A stretch of 35,761 nucleotides of DNA from Bacillota bacterium (GTDB lineage Bacteria > Bacillota > Clostridia > Acetivibrionales > DSM-1351), in NCBI GenBank assembly GCA_023443515.1, contig JAEZUC010000177.1:1-35761 (forward strand), in the 5' to 3' direction. The position numbers and the translations under genes were made by a program. The notes under the pieces were generated by a model. The model was not told where the DNA came from. It searched no databases and worked only from the letters and a program-made list of their open reading frames with translations. Shown one piece after another: positions 7,301-16,093 of the stretch. Every line of letters begins with the position of its first letter. The first letter of the stretch is position 1.

Positions 7301-9229
7301 TCATACATTTGTTAATTTATTTAACCATATTCCCACATCGGCATCACTTGGCATTCGCCAGTCACCCCTTGGTGAGAGACTAATCGAACCCACCTTTGGA
7401 CCATCCGGCAGACATGAACGTTTGAACTGCTGGCTGAAAAATCTCTTCAAGAAGGTTTCAAGCCATTTTTTAATAACGGATACTTCGTATCTGCCTTCAA
7501 AAGCCTGCACTGCAAGTTTGTATATCTTATCAGGCTCAGCTCCGTATCTTATCATATGGTAAAGATAAAAATCATGAAGCTCATAAGGGCCCACAATATC
7601 CTCAGTTTTTTGCTGTATACAGCCTTCCTTGTCTGTTGGAAGAAGTTCGGGACTTATAGGAGTGTCCAGAACGCTTAACAGTACATTCCTAATTTCATCG
7701 TCGAATAAGTAATCTGCGCACCACTGCACCAGATATTTTACCAATGTTTTTGGAACTCCTGAGTTTACCGCATACATTGACATATGGTCGCCGTTATATG
7801 TTGCCCACCCCAATGCAAGCTCCGATAAATCACCCGTTCCGATAACAAGTCCACCTATTTTATTTGCCATATCCATTAATATCTGGGTTCTTTCTCGGGC
7901 TTGTACGTTCTCATAGGTAACATCGTAATTTAAAGGATCATGCCCGATATCCTCAAAATGCTTCAAACACGCTTCCTTTATATCTATACGGTGGGTTGTA
8001 ACGTTCATCAGCCTCATCAGTTCAAGTGAGTTACCAAGAGTATTTGATGATGTTCCGAACCCGGGCATTGTAACCGCATGTATGTTCTTCCTGTCCAGAC
8101 CCAGTCGGTCATAGGTCTTAACAATAACCAGCAGTGCCAAAGTGGAATCAAGTCCTCCTGAAATCCCTATAACGCATTTATTAATACCTGTGTGTCTGAG
8201 TCTTTTTCCCAAACCGGAGGTCTGAATATTGAATATCTCTTCACACCTTTTGTTTCTTGCATTTGGATCGGATGGAACAAAAGGATGGGGATCTATCCAC
8301 CTTTGCAGTTTATCCGCTTTATGTTCCTTTACATAAAATGGTACTTTTCTGAAAACCGTATCATTGGTTTTGTGCTTAAAAGCTGAATTCTTGAATCTTT
8401 CATTGACAAGACGCTGTATGTCTATGTCGGAAATAATCATTTTTTCATTAAAAGAAAACCTCTCTGTTTGCGCAAGCATAGAACCGTATTCACTGATTAG
8501 TGAATGTCCTCCGAAAACCAGGTCCGTAGTTGATTCATTTGGCCCTGACGATACGTATACATAAGCGGCAGAACATTTTGCCGACTGCATCTTTATAAGG
8601 TCTTCTCTATATTCATGCTTTCCTACGATATCATTGCTTGCAGACAGATTAAACAACAGTGTTGCTCCATTTAGTGCCTGCTTACTGCTTGGAGGTATTG
8701 GAACCCATAGGTCTTCGCATATTTCTATTCCAAAACACAAACCATCCATGTTTGTAGCTTCAAATAATATGTCAATTCCAAAAGGTACAGTCTTTCCCAG
8801 TAGGCTTATTGTTTCTGCCGGTTTGTCCAGCCCTGATGAAAACCATCTCGCTTCATAAAACTCACTATAATTGGGTATGTAGCACTTAGGCACAACACCC
8901 AGAATACTTCCGCTTTTTATAATTACCGCACAGTTGTACAATCTACTGTCCAAAATCAACGGCATACCTATTATTATAACACATTCCAGAGAAGCTGTTT
9001 CAGAAATTATTACCTCCAGAGAGCTTAATGCCCTTTTTTGCAGTGTCGTTTGCAAGAACAAATCTCCGCAAGTATAGGAGGTAACTGACAATTCAGGGAA
9101 TGCAACAAACTGTGCTCCCTGACTGTCGGCTTTCCTGGCTATCTTTATTATTTCCCCGGCATTAAAATCACAATTTGCTACTTTTAAATCAGGTACTGCT
9201 GCCGCAACTCTAACAAATCCATAATCCAT
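7301..9229 (-). CDS. nadE: Glutamine-dependent NAD(+) synthetase
   Basis: The two-domain enzyme amidates nicotinic-acid adenine dinucleotide to NAD using ammonia channelled from glutamine. It has 642 residues. The N-terminal nitrilase-type glutaminase carries the Glu-Lys-Cys triad, seen as FPELSVTSY (Glu46), VVPKCYIPNY (Lys115) and EICEDLW (Cys171). The C-terminal synthetase has the ATP pyrophosphatase loop GISGGLDSTLALLV (about 355-368), plus GTGDLSELALGW and the substrate loop near TDKEGCIQQKTEDIVGPYEL. The ATG at 9229 follows AAGGTGA. The intergenic stretch upstream (9230-9359) is AT-rich with only a weak CCCG-TAG-CGGG hairpin and no clear promoter. The miniprotein gene follows after 17 bp. 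Confidence 0.97.
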   Translation of the reverse strand: MDYGFVRVAAAVPDLKVANCDFNAGEIIKIARKADSQGAQFVAFPELSVTSYTCGDLFLQTTLQKRALSSLEVIISETASLECVIIIGMPLILDSRLYNCAVIIKSGSILGVVPKCYIPNYSEFYEARWFSSGLDKPAETISLLGKTVPFGIDILFEATNMDGLCFGIEICEDLWVPIPPSSKQALNGATLLFNLSASNDIVGKHEYREDLIKMQSAKCSAAYVYVSSGPNESTTDLVFGGHSLISEYGSMLAQTERFSFNEKMIISDIDIQRLVNERFKNSAFKHKTNDTVFRKVPFYVKEHKADKLQRWIDPHPFVPSDPNARNKRCEEIFNIQTSGLGKRLRHTGINKCVIGISGGLDSTLALLVIVKTYDRLGLDRKNIHAVTMPGFGTSSNTLGNSLELMRLMNVTTHRIDIKEACLKHFEDIGHDPLNYDVTYENVQARERTQILMDMANKIGGLVIGTGDLSELALGWATYNGDHMSMYAVNSGVPKTLVKYLVQWCADYLFDDEIRNVLLSVLDTPISPELLPTDKEGCIQQKTEDIVGPYELHDFYLYHMIRYGAEPDKIYKLAVQAFEGRYEVSVIKKWLETFLKRFFSQQFKRSCLPDGPKVGSISLSPRGDWRMPSDADVGIWLNKLTNV

Positions 9230-9359
9230 TTTTTATCACCTTAACGTATTTTTATTATTTTTTCCATTTTTACCACAAGCAATACTTTTTCCCGCTACGG
9301 GTAATACTATGGTTTTATTTAGTTTATCATATTTGTGTATTTTTTGTATATTTAAACTT

Positions 9360-10730
9360 CTAAACTTCGTTTTTGATATTGTATCTGCTTCTTGAATTGC
9401 TATACTTATCCACATAATATTTTTTATTCAGAGCAACCTGATTGAGAAAGGCAATAAATCTGTCAATTTCGTTAAATCCATTATAAATACCAAAACTAGC
9501 CCTTACAATTCCAGGGAAAATACTTTTTGGGTCTCTCATCATATCCTCCATATCCTGTGCCGAATACCCAAGTAATCGTTCACAATAAGGATGTGCACAG
9601 AAAAAACCGTTCCTTGCGGCTATACCTGCTTCATATGATAAAATAGCCGACATAAGTGAGTGGTGCACACCCTCCATATTAAATGGGATGACTCCAATAG
9701 ACTCCTGCATTTCAGGGTGGCTATAAAAGGTAATTCCCGGAATACTTTTCATCTTTTCGTATGCATAATATAACAGCGACCTTTCATGTTTGAATACATT
9801 GTCCATCCCTAATGATGTTAATGTTTTGATTGATGAAATCAGTGCGGCTATTCCTAATAGATTCGGTGTACTTGCTTCGGCCTTATGCGGAGGCTCCTCC
9901 CACCATATCTTTTTATGTGTAACCAGACTGATTGCACTTCCTCCCTGACAATAAGGCAAGCCAATTTCAAATGTCGATTTCGGCCCTATCAGAGAGCCGC
10001 TACCATAAGGAGCATACATTTTATGGGCTGAAAATGAAAGGTAATCAATATGAGAATCGGTACCAAAAGGTTTCATGTCTACAGGCAAATGTGGCACCAG
10101 TTGTGCTCCGTCCACGTGTATTTCTGCCCCATACCTGTGCGCCAGTGCTGCTATTGTATAAACATCATTTATGTATCCGGTAACGTTTGATGCACCGGTA
10201 ACTGTAACAATTTTTACCCTATTTTTATATTTTTTCAGTTTATCCTCAAGATTATCCATGGACAGTCTTCCAAAACCATCTGTTTCAATATAGTCAACAT
10301 TGAATTTATCCCGCCAGGGCAGGTCGTTTGCAGCATGCTCCATCCAGGTAGACAGCACTACGTCCTTTCCGTTTTTCTGCTGACTGAGTGTGCACGCAAG
10401 TATATTTATTGCTTCTGTTGTATTTTTTGTATATACTACCGTGTCATTGTCGTGGTCAGCCTTCACAAAATCCTTTACAGTCTGGCGACCCTCCTCGTAT
10501 AAATTCGTCGATAAAACAGACTTATACCCTTTGCCCCTATGGACCGATGAATACCAGGGTATAAAGCTGTCAACTTCCTTAACTACAGACAGAAACGGAG
10601 GTGTAGTAGCTGCATTGTCAAAATTAATTGCCGTTGTATACGAACCATTGTCCAGAGGTATTCTTGTATCCACTCCTGCTACAAGGCTACGGTATGGGTG
10701 CATATTGTTGTATCGAATATTTTTAGGCAC
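9360..10730 (-). CDS. Class V aminotransferase-fold PLP enzyme, cysteine desulfurase-like
   Basis: A 456-residue fold-type I PLP enzyme related to SufS/CsdA cysteine desulfurases. Visible are INFDNAATTP at the N-terminal part, HVDGAQLVPH (cofactor-contacting Asp and Gln) and the Schiff-base lysine in SFSAHKMYAPYGSG (about residue 237). A group II active-site cysteine context, RNGFFCAHPYC, places Cys at about 378. About 35 residues precede the conserved core, more than in SufS. The GTG at 10730 is chosen because GGAAGGAG ends eight bases upstream; the in-frame GTG at 10748 overlaps that site. No SufU, IscU or other Fe-S assembly gene is adjacent, so the product could be a desulfurase, selenocysteine lyase or another sulfur-handling enzyme. 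A promoter is not obvious. Confidence 0.85.
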   Translation of the reverse strand: MPKNIRYNNMHPYRSLVAGVDTRIPLDNGSYTTAINFDNAATTPPFLSVVKEVDSFIPWYSSVHRGKGYKSVLSTNLYEEGRQTVKDFVKADHDNDTVVYTKNTTEAINILACTLSQQKNGKDVVLSTWMEHAANDLPWRDKFNVDYIETDGFGRLSMDNLEDKLKKYKNRVKIVTVTGASNVTGYINDVYTIAALAHRYGAEIHVDGAQLVPHLPVDMKPFGTDSHIDYLSFSAHKMYAPYGSGSLIGPKSTFEIGLPYCQGGSAISLVTHKKIWWEEPPHKAEASTPNLLGIAALISSIKTLTSLGMDNVFKHERSLLYYAYEKMKSIPGITFYSHPEMQESIGVIPFNMEGVHHSLMSAILSYEAGIAARNGFFCAHPYCERLLGYSAQDMEDMMRDPKSIFPGIVRASFGIYNGFNEIDRFIAFLNQVALNKKYYVDKYSNSRSRYNIKNEV

Positions 10731-10760
10731 AAAAAATACTCCTTCCACTTGATTATGCTA

Positions 10761-10794
10761 GTAACAGTATATTGGTGTATTATGAAACTGTTAC
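10761..10794 (-). repeat. Inverted repeat upstream of the PLP enzyme gene
   Basis: Perfect 8-bp arms GTAACAGT and ACTGTTAC are separated by 18 bp. They lie about 30 bp upstream of the GTG at 10730, in the 147-bp gap after the lipoprotein stop. No U-run follows on either strand. It could be an operator or a 5'-leader hairpin. Confidence 0.4.
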
Positions 10795-10877
10795 CAAAGT
10801 GAACAGGAGTATTTTCAAAGTTTAACATCTTATTATTACATTGGATGAATGTGTTATTATAGAGGTATTCACAAATT

Positions 10878-12593
10878 TTACAGGTACTCTTTTAGTCTAT
10901 TCATAGAATAAACTCCGAAATATATTGATTTTAAGTCAGCGTATTTATCCCTTCCGCCGTTATAACAGAATACTCCATTACCATGATCTGTTTCGCTAAG
11001 GACATATTTACACCAGTTTAAAAATTCGCTGTCTGAACATTTAGTTTTAAGGTTTAAGCTTTCATCCGTACTGCTTTCCAGAGCTATTACTGATGCATAT
11101 AAGGTTTCAATGGAACAAGGAAATTCACTCAGTACTTCCTTTAAAGCATCAGCTAAAATTCCTGTAGAATATCTATCAGAACCCTCTAAATTATATAATG
11201 AAACAAGATACAGTTTTGAAGTTGCTTTTTCTATTTTTTGTTTTAGATATTTTTTTGCCTTTTCCTTAATATCTTTTTTTGTTCCGGCTGGAATACTCTG
11301 TCGCAGCTCGGGATTATTTACTAATAATACAAGTGATTTAGCATTACTTTGGTCTAATTTCTTTGTAACCTTCAATATAGCATTATTTCTGGAATTTGCT
11401 GAAAAGGTATTAAATTTTTTATCAGAAATATTACTAAGAGCGTTATAATATATGTCAGCTTCATTTTGGGAATGCTTCTTCAAATAATCTGAAATATCCT
11501 TGCTATAATCAAACCCTAATTCCTTTAAAGTTGAATAGGCATAAAATGTGGAATCTATGCTACTTTCAACAATAGTTGTAGCTATAAACCATTTAGTTGT
11601 AACTAATTGATGTCTCATTATTACATTAACAAGACTATTATAGTTAATATCTATGTTAAAATAATTGCAAATTTCGGAAACATCATACGTTACCTGCAAG
11701 TCAGTTTGTGACCCTTTCATGTAACCGTATCCGTTGTCCTTATTTTTTAAGCTGTTCAGATAAACCGCAATCGTTTTCTTTGGTATATTATTTTTCAGGT
11801 TAAACTTTTTAATAAGCTGGAAGTAAACATTAAAGGTCAGTAAGTCCAACTTATCTGTTTTCATCAGATCATTAATTTGCATTTGGTATTTACTAAAATA
11901 TTTATTTACGTAACTACGTATTTTTTCATCCAAAGTACTATCCTTCATAATTTGAAGTGTGTCATAGATATTAAGCAAATCACCGTAGTAAACATTTAAA
12001 TCGTTTTCTGTAAGTTGCTTGTTCAAATACTGCTCAATATATTCTTTTATATTGCTAAAGTCATAGTTATCGCTACAATAGTCTAATATTTTAACTGCGC
12101 AGTAATTTGATAATGTATCCGGTTTGATATCCTTTCCCATTTTAAAAGTACCATTATCTTCTTTTAGGGACATTGTATAGTCATATATTTTTTGTCGTAA
12201 AGAATTATCTGCCTTAATATCATTTTGAAATATCTCACAATATTGAGACAAATCGAATAATGAAGATGTACTTATAACCTGGTTAAGATTATAAGCTTTA
12301 ACCTTTGGCATTTCAAAATTGTAGTCTGCTTTTTTCAGTAACAAAACAGAATAGTATGTACTATACATGTCCGGGGTATTTGCCTCTTCATTCCAAAAGC
12401 CATAGCCGTTGTCATCAGTTTTATAATAGCCTATTTTTTCTGATAAAACCTTCAAATTAACCTTTTGGGGTTCATAATTGTATGTTTGGGATTGCAGCCC
12501 TGTTTTTGTACCACATGAAGTAAAAACAACAAGAAACATTGAAACAATTAATATAACACATACTTTTTTGTAAATGACATGAGATATAGACAT
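10878..12593 (-). CDS. Lipoprotein with four predicted alpha/alpha-toroid-type repeats, function unknown
   Basis: A 571-residue secreted lipoprotein. The N-terminus is basic, followed by the hydrophobic stretch VCVILIVSMFLVVF and a lipobox-like FTSC (Cys27); Phe at -3 is less usual than Leu. The mature part is Asn-, Lys- and Tyr-rich and mostly helical. Four repeats share a Gly-aromatic turn and then a helix with (D/S)xx(S/T)xY. They are NGYGFW...MYSTYYSVLLL (about 62-86), NGTFKM...TLSNYCAVKIL (147-170), NGYGYM...LQVTYDVSEIC (287-309) and GNGVFC...LKSIYFGVYSM at the C-terminus. This spacing is what one sees in terpene-cyclase/prenyltransferase-like toroids, but catalytic residues are not evident, so binding rather than catalysis is likely. 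It has its own promoter and an AAAAGGAG site 9 bases before the ATG. Confidence 0.8.
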   Translation of the reverse strand: MSISHVIYKKVCVILIVSMFLVVFTSCGTKTGLQSQTYNYEPQKVNLKVLSEKIGYYKTDDNGYGFWNEEANTPDMYSTYYSVLLLKKADYNFEMPKVKAYNLNQVISTSSLFDLSQYCEIFQNDIKADNSLRQKIYDYTMSLKEDNGTFKMGKDIKPDTLSNYCAVKILDYCSDNYDFSNIKEYIEQYLNKQLTENDLNVYYGDLLNIYDTLQIMKDSTLDEKIRSYVNKYFSKYQMQINDLMKTDKLDLLTFNVYFQLIKKFNLKNNIPKKTIAVYLNSLKNKDNGYGYMKGSQTDLQVTYDVSEICNYFNIDINYNSLVNVIMRHQLVTTKWFIATTIVESSIDSTFYAYSTLKELGFDYSKDISDYLKKHSQNEADIYYNALSNISDKKFNTFSANSRNNAILKVTKKLDQSNAKSLVLLVNNPELRQSIPAGTKKDIKEKAKKYLKQKIEKATSKLYLVSLYNLEGSDRYSTGILADALKEVLSEFPCSIETLYASVIALESSTDESLNLKTKCSDSEFLNWCKYVLSETDHGNGVFCYNGGRDKYADLKSIYFGVYSMNRLKEYL

Positions 12594-12616
12594 TTAAACA
12601 TACTCCTTTTGGGATT

Positions 12617-12645
12617 ATTTTACAAATAATACATTCAAATGTCAA
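12617..12645 (-). promoter_or_regulatory. Predicted promoter of the lipoprotein gene
   Basis: Minus-strand TTGACA (12645-12640), exactly 17 bp, then TAAAAT (12622-12617). It lies 24 bp upstream of the ATG at 12593 and just after the valS terminator, so the lipoprotein gene starts a new transcript. The short 5' leader would contain only the AAAAGGAG site. Confidence 0.7.
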
Positions 12646-12670
12646 ATGTAATTGGAGTATTAATACGTAC

Positions 12671-12732
12671 AAAAAAAAGAATCGGTCTTACCAAACTGAC
12701 TATAAAGTCTACTTGGATAAAACCGATTCTCT
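12671..12732 (-). terminator. Rho-independent terminator after valS
   Basis: On the minus strand GAATCGGT pairs with ACCGATTC and is followed by eight U residues (12678-12671). The unusually long 30-odd-nt loop is itself partly paired, with CCAA/TTGG and a nested GACT-TTAT-AGTC hairpin. It begins 14 bp past the valS stop. Confidence 0.88.
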
Positions 12733-12745
12733 TATGTTATGCTAC

Positions 12746-15397
12746 TTACTTTTTCAGGCTTTCCAATCTCTCAACTACCTTGTCATACATATCCTGGTAC
12801 TTTGCCTGCTTTGCCTTTTCTTCTTCTATTACCTTCTGTGGGGCTTTTGCAACGAAGCCTTCATTGCTGAGCTTTCCAATTACTCTTTTTAGTTCTCCCT
12901 CAAGATTTTTCTTTTCCTTTTCCAGTCTTTCAATTTCCTTATCAATATCTATAAGCTCATCAAGAGGAATAAATATTTCTGCACCGTGAACAACTGCTCC
13001 TACAGCATCAGAAGGAATTCCTTCCTTGTTCAGCTGTACTGTTACGTCAGATGCACTTGCAAGTCTCTGGAAGAAAGAAGTTCCTTCTGTCAGAGTAGCT
13101 TTTTCTGCTTCACCTGCTGCAACAAATATAATCTTTGCTTTTCTTGAAGGCGGAACATTCATTTCAGCACGGGTATTTCTTACGCTTCTGATGGCATCCA
13201 TGATAATGGTCATTTTTGCTTCATCATCAGCAAAGTTCAGTTCTTCTGTGTACTCCGGCCATTGAGAAATCATTATACTTTGCCCGTCATTTATCAGGTG
13301 AGTGTATATTTCCTCAGTTACGAAAGGCATATACGGATGCAGCAGCTTCATAGCGTTTCCAAGAACAAAGTTGAGAACATACTGAGCCTCCAGTCTTCCT
13401 TCACTTTCTCTGTCATACAGTTTAGGCTTAACCATCTCGATATACCAGTCGCAGAACTCTTCCCATATAAAGTCGTATACTTTCTGCAAACCAAGACCAA
13501 GCTCGAACTTCTCTATATTTTCAGTAACCTCTTTAGTTACGGTATTTATTCTGCTCATAATCCATTTATCTGCAATAGAAAACTTATTTTTGTCTACCTT
13601 GCTGAAATCAAGGTCTTCGTCGAAATTCATCAGAACGAATCTTGAGGCATTCCATACCTTGTTTGCAAAGTTTCTTGCAGATTCAACCTTTTCAGGTGAG
13701 TATCTCAAGTCATTTCCAGGTGAGTTTCCTATTGTAAGGGCAAATCTCAAAGCATCGGTACCGTACTGAGCTATTACCTCCAGTGGGTCTATTCCGTTGC
13801 CAAGGGATTTACTCATCTTTCTGCCCTGTGAATCCCTCACAATACCGTGTATGAATACATACTTAAATGGTTCCTGCTTCATATGCTCCATACCTGAGAA
13901 TATCATTCTTGCAACCCAGAAGAATATAATATCATAGCCTGTTACCAATACATCTGTAGGATAAAAATATTCCAAATCCTCTGTTTTTTCAGGCCAGCCC
14001 AAAGTTGAGAAAGGCCACAATGCTGAACTGAACCATGTATCCAGTGTATCCGGGTCCTGTTCAACTCTTTTGCTTCCGCATTTTGAACAGGTCTCAGGTG
14101 CAGTTCCCTGAACCATCATATGACCGCATTCCTGACAATAGTAAGCAGGAATTCTGTGTCCCCACCAGAGCTGTCTTGAAATACACCAATCCTGAATATT
14201 TTCCATCCAATTAAAGTAAATCTTAGAAAATCTTTCAGGAACGAATTTTATTGTTCCATCCCTTACAACATCTATAGCCGGTTCAGCCAATGGCTTCATA
14301 CGTACATACCACTGCTTTGAAATAAGAGGTTCTACAACCGTCCTGCATCTCTGACAAGTACCAACATTGTGTGAATGTGGTTCAATCTTAACCAGAAGTC
14401 CCAGCTTATCCAGATCTTCTACCATCTTCTTTCTGGCTTCGTATCTGTCCATACCCTTGTATTGTCCTGCGTTGTCATTCATTATGGCATTATCGTCCAT
14501 TATCCTTATCTGAGGCAGATTGTGACGAAGTCCTACTTCATAGTCATTTGGGTCATGAGCAGGTGTTATTTTAACACAGCCTGTTCCGAATTCCTTGTCA
14601 ACGTATGAATCTGCTATTACAGGAATTTCCTTGTTTACCAGAGGCAGAATCAAGGTTTTTCCTACCAGATGCATATATCTCTCGTCCTCGGGGTTTACTG
14701 CAACAGCGGTATCACCCAAAAGTGTTTCGGGACGGGTAGTGGCAATTATTACAAATTCATCAGAGTCCTTTACGGGATACTTGATATGCCAGAAGTTACC
14801 TGCCTGTTCCTCGTACTCAACTTCAATATCAGATATTGAAGTATTACACTTAGGACACCAGTTGGTAATTCTTTCTCCCTTGTATATAAGGCCTTTGTCA
14901 TAGAGCTTCAGGAAAACTTCCTGTACTGCCTTGGAAAGTCCCTCGTCCATTGTAAAACGTTCACGTTCCCAGTCACAGGAGCTTCCAAGTTTTTTCAGCT
15001 GCTCAACTATCCTGCCACCGTATACCTTTTTCCATTCCCAAGCTTTTTCCAGAAATTTTTCACGTCCAAGGCTATCCTTTGATATACCCTCTTTTGCCAT
15101 TGCGTCAACTATCTTTGCTTCTGTTGCAATACTTGCGTGGTCGGTTCCCGGAAGCCACAATGCACTGTAGCCCTGCATTCTCTTCGTTCTTATGAGGATA
15201 TCCTGCAAAGTATTGTCCAAAGCATGCCCCATGTGAAGCTGTCCCGTTATGTTCGGCGGAGGAATCACAATTGTAAAAGGTTTTTTATTCTTGTCAGGTA
15301 CTGCATGAAAATAACCTTCATCCATCCATTTTTTATATAGCCGGTCCTCAACCTGTCCCGGATCGTATTGCTTAGCTATGTTTTGCTGTTCATCCAT
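12746..15397 (-). CDS. valS: Valyl-tRNA synthetase
   Basis: A class I aminoacyl-tRNA synthetase charging tRNA-Val, 883 residues and full length. The HIGH signature appears as PPPNITGQLHMGHALDN (HMGH at 55-58) and the KMSKS loop as GRKMSKSLGNGIDP around residue 530. The editing (CP1) domain between them includes TTRPETLLGDTAVAVNP. There are also Cys-rich zinc-type knuckles (NWCPKCN, TCQRC and YYCQECGH...CSKCGS). The C-terminal approximately 70 residues form the coiled-coil arm typical of ValS (DIDKEIERLEKEKKNLEGEL). The ATG at 15397 is preceded by GGAGG seven bases away. It is the second gene after the T-box leader, behind a 79-residue membrane protein gene 31 bp upstream. Confidence 0.99.
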   Translation of the reverse strand: MDEQQNIAKQYDPGQVEDRLYKKWMDEGYFHAVPDKNKKPFTIVIPPPNITGQLHMGHALDNTLQDILIRTKRMQGYSALWLPGTDHASIATEAKIVDAMAKEGISKDSLGREKFLEKAWEWKKVYGGRIVEQLKKLGSSCDWERERFTMDEGLSKAVQEVFLKLYDKGLIYKGERITNWCPKCNTSISDIEVEYEEQAGNFWHIKYPVKDSDEFVIIATTRPETLLGDTAVAVNPEDERYMHLVGKTLILPLVNKEIPVIADSYVDKEFGTGCVKITPAHDPNDYEVGLRHNLPQIRIMDDNAIMNDNAGQYKGMDRYEARKKMVEDLDKLGLLVKIEPHSHNVGTCQRCRTVVEPLISKQWYVRMKPLAEPAIDVVRDGTIKFVPERFSKIYFNWMENIQDWCISRQLWWGHRIPAYYCQECGHMMVQGTAPETCSKCGSKRVEQDPDTLDTWFSSALWPFSTLGWPEKTEDLEYFYPTDVLVTGYDIIFFWVARMIFSGMEHMKQEPFKYVFIHGIVRDSQGRKMSKSLGNGIDPLEVIAQYGTDALRFALTIGNSPGNDLRYSPEKVESARNFANKVWNASRFVLMNFDEDLDFSKVDKNKFSIADKWIMSRINTVTKEVTENIEKFELGLGLQKVYDFIWEEFCDWYIEMVKPKLYDRESEGRLEAQYVLNFVLGNAMKLLHPYMPFVTEEIYTHLINDGQSIMISQWPEYTEELNFADDEAKMTIIMDAIRSVRNTRAEMNVPPSRKAKIIFVAAGEAEKATLTEGTSFFQRLASASDVTVQLNKEGIPSDAVGAVVHGAEIFIPLDELIDIDKEIERLEKEKKNLEGELKRVIGKLSNEGFVAKAPQKVIEEEKAKQAKYQDMYDKVVERLESLKK

Positions 15398-15428
15398 AAA
15401 AAAACCTCCTGTTTATTCTTAAATAAAG

Positions 15429-15668
15429 CTATCTGAAAATAATTAATAAAGCAATTCCCGGTGTTGCTACGACAAATCCTAATATTTTTATATTAAAAAC
15501 AGCCTTGTTAAACTTGTATTCCTCTACTTCCTGTTCAGTCATTTCGGACTCATGCTCACAAGTCTGTTTTTTTGCCAAATCAAACTTTTTCACTATTGTT
15601 TTTGCCATATAAACAGTTATAAATCCTATAGCCATTAAAACCAGAGACATTATTTCAATAGGTTTCAT
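15429..15668 (-). CDS. Small two-helix membrane protein in the T-box-controlled valS transcript
   Basis: A 79-residue protein that I do not recognise. One N-terminal membrane helix (SLVLMAIGFITVYMA, about 8-22) is followed by a basic then acidic cytoplasmic loop (residues 24-52, with EHESEMTEQEVEEY) and a second helix (about 58-77, ILGFVVATPGIALLII). Both termini may face the same side. A GGAG site precedes the ATG at 15668. It is the first gene behind the valine T-box, so its expression should rise when tRNA-Val is uncharged, together with valS 31 bp downstream. A link to amino-acid handling is inference; it may simply be a hitchhiker. Confidence 0.72.
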   Translation of the reverse strand: MKPIEIMSLVLMAIGFITVYMAKTIVKKFDLAKKQTCEHESEMTEQEVEEYKFNKAVFNIKILGFVVATPGIALLIIFR

Positions 15669-15761
15669 ATTTTTTCTCCTTTCTGATTATATTTATATAC
15701 CTTTATCTGTGGGCGTTCCAATACTCATTTTTGTACAAAAATATTTATTCTTTCTAGACAA

Positions 15762-15792
15762 TAAAAAACTCCGTCCAATATTTGGACGAAGT
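15762..15792 (-). terminator. Regulated terminator of the valine T-box
   Basis: Arms ACTTCGTCCAA and TTGGACGGAGT (11 bp with one G-U) around a 3-nt loop are followed by six U residues. It is mutually exclusive with the antiterminator because it lies directly downstream of the T-box motif. Confidence 0.92.
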
Positions 15793-16030
15793 CATATTTC
15801 GCGGTACCACCAAAATTCACGAATAAATGTTACAGGTGAAATTTAAATTCCTATAAATTTACTGATGATCTTACGACGAGTTAACGTTCGCAACTCCGCT
15901 GCAGCCTACTGTTACTTCGGTGCAGAGCTCCCAAGCTACCTTCTACAGTCCCGATCCGAAGCTTTTCACCAACCGCTTCTCTCTTTGGGTATCAAACGAC
16001 CGTATACTCCTCTTGTTCACAGCCTTTATT
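15762..16030 (-). promoter_or_regulatory. T-box leader, predicted tRNA-Val specific (GUA specifier)
   Basis: The minus-strand leader has the full architecture. The AGTA element is in GGAGTATACGG (16008-16005). The distal stem I element has AGAGAGAAGCGGTTGG. The specifier region is GAAGGTAGCTTGGGAGC. By alignment to the specifier loop of known T-boxes, the codon is GTA at 15939-15937 (Val), closed by CAAG/CTTG. The antiterminator T-box motif is GGTGGTACCGCG (15811-15800). The terminator lies immediately after it. Uncharged tRNA-Val pairs with the specifier and the T-box to stabilise the antiterminator and allow transcription of the 79-residue gene and valS. The specifier agrees with valS downstream, which supports the call. 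Confidence 0.95.
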
Positions 16031-16064
16031 CCATATCATTTCTTAAAAAAAGCTTATTAAATTT

Positions 16065-16093
16065 ATGATATATAATATGAGCTTTACTGTCAA
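16065..16093 (-). promoter_or_regulatory. Predicted promoter of the T-box-valS transcript
   Basis: Minus-strand TTGACA (16093-16088), 17-bp spacer, TATCAT (16070-16065). The predicted start is near 16058, about 30 nt before stem I. The -35 overlaps the stop codon of the preceding 82-residue gene. Confidence 0.68.

Noticed and set aside
9290..9320. CCCG-TAG-CGGG hairpin as a terminator after the PLP enzyme gene
   Set aside because: The stem is only 4 bp and A-residues, not U, follow on the minus strand.
12472..12672. 66-residue minus-strand frame
   Set aside because: It overlaps the signal peptide of the lipoprotein gene in another frame and has no ribosome-binding site; the lipoprotein promoter lies within it.
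15865..16068. Plus-strand 67-residue frame over the valS leader
   Set aside because: It is antisense to the T-box stem I region, whose conserved RNA motifs explain the sequence.
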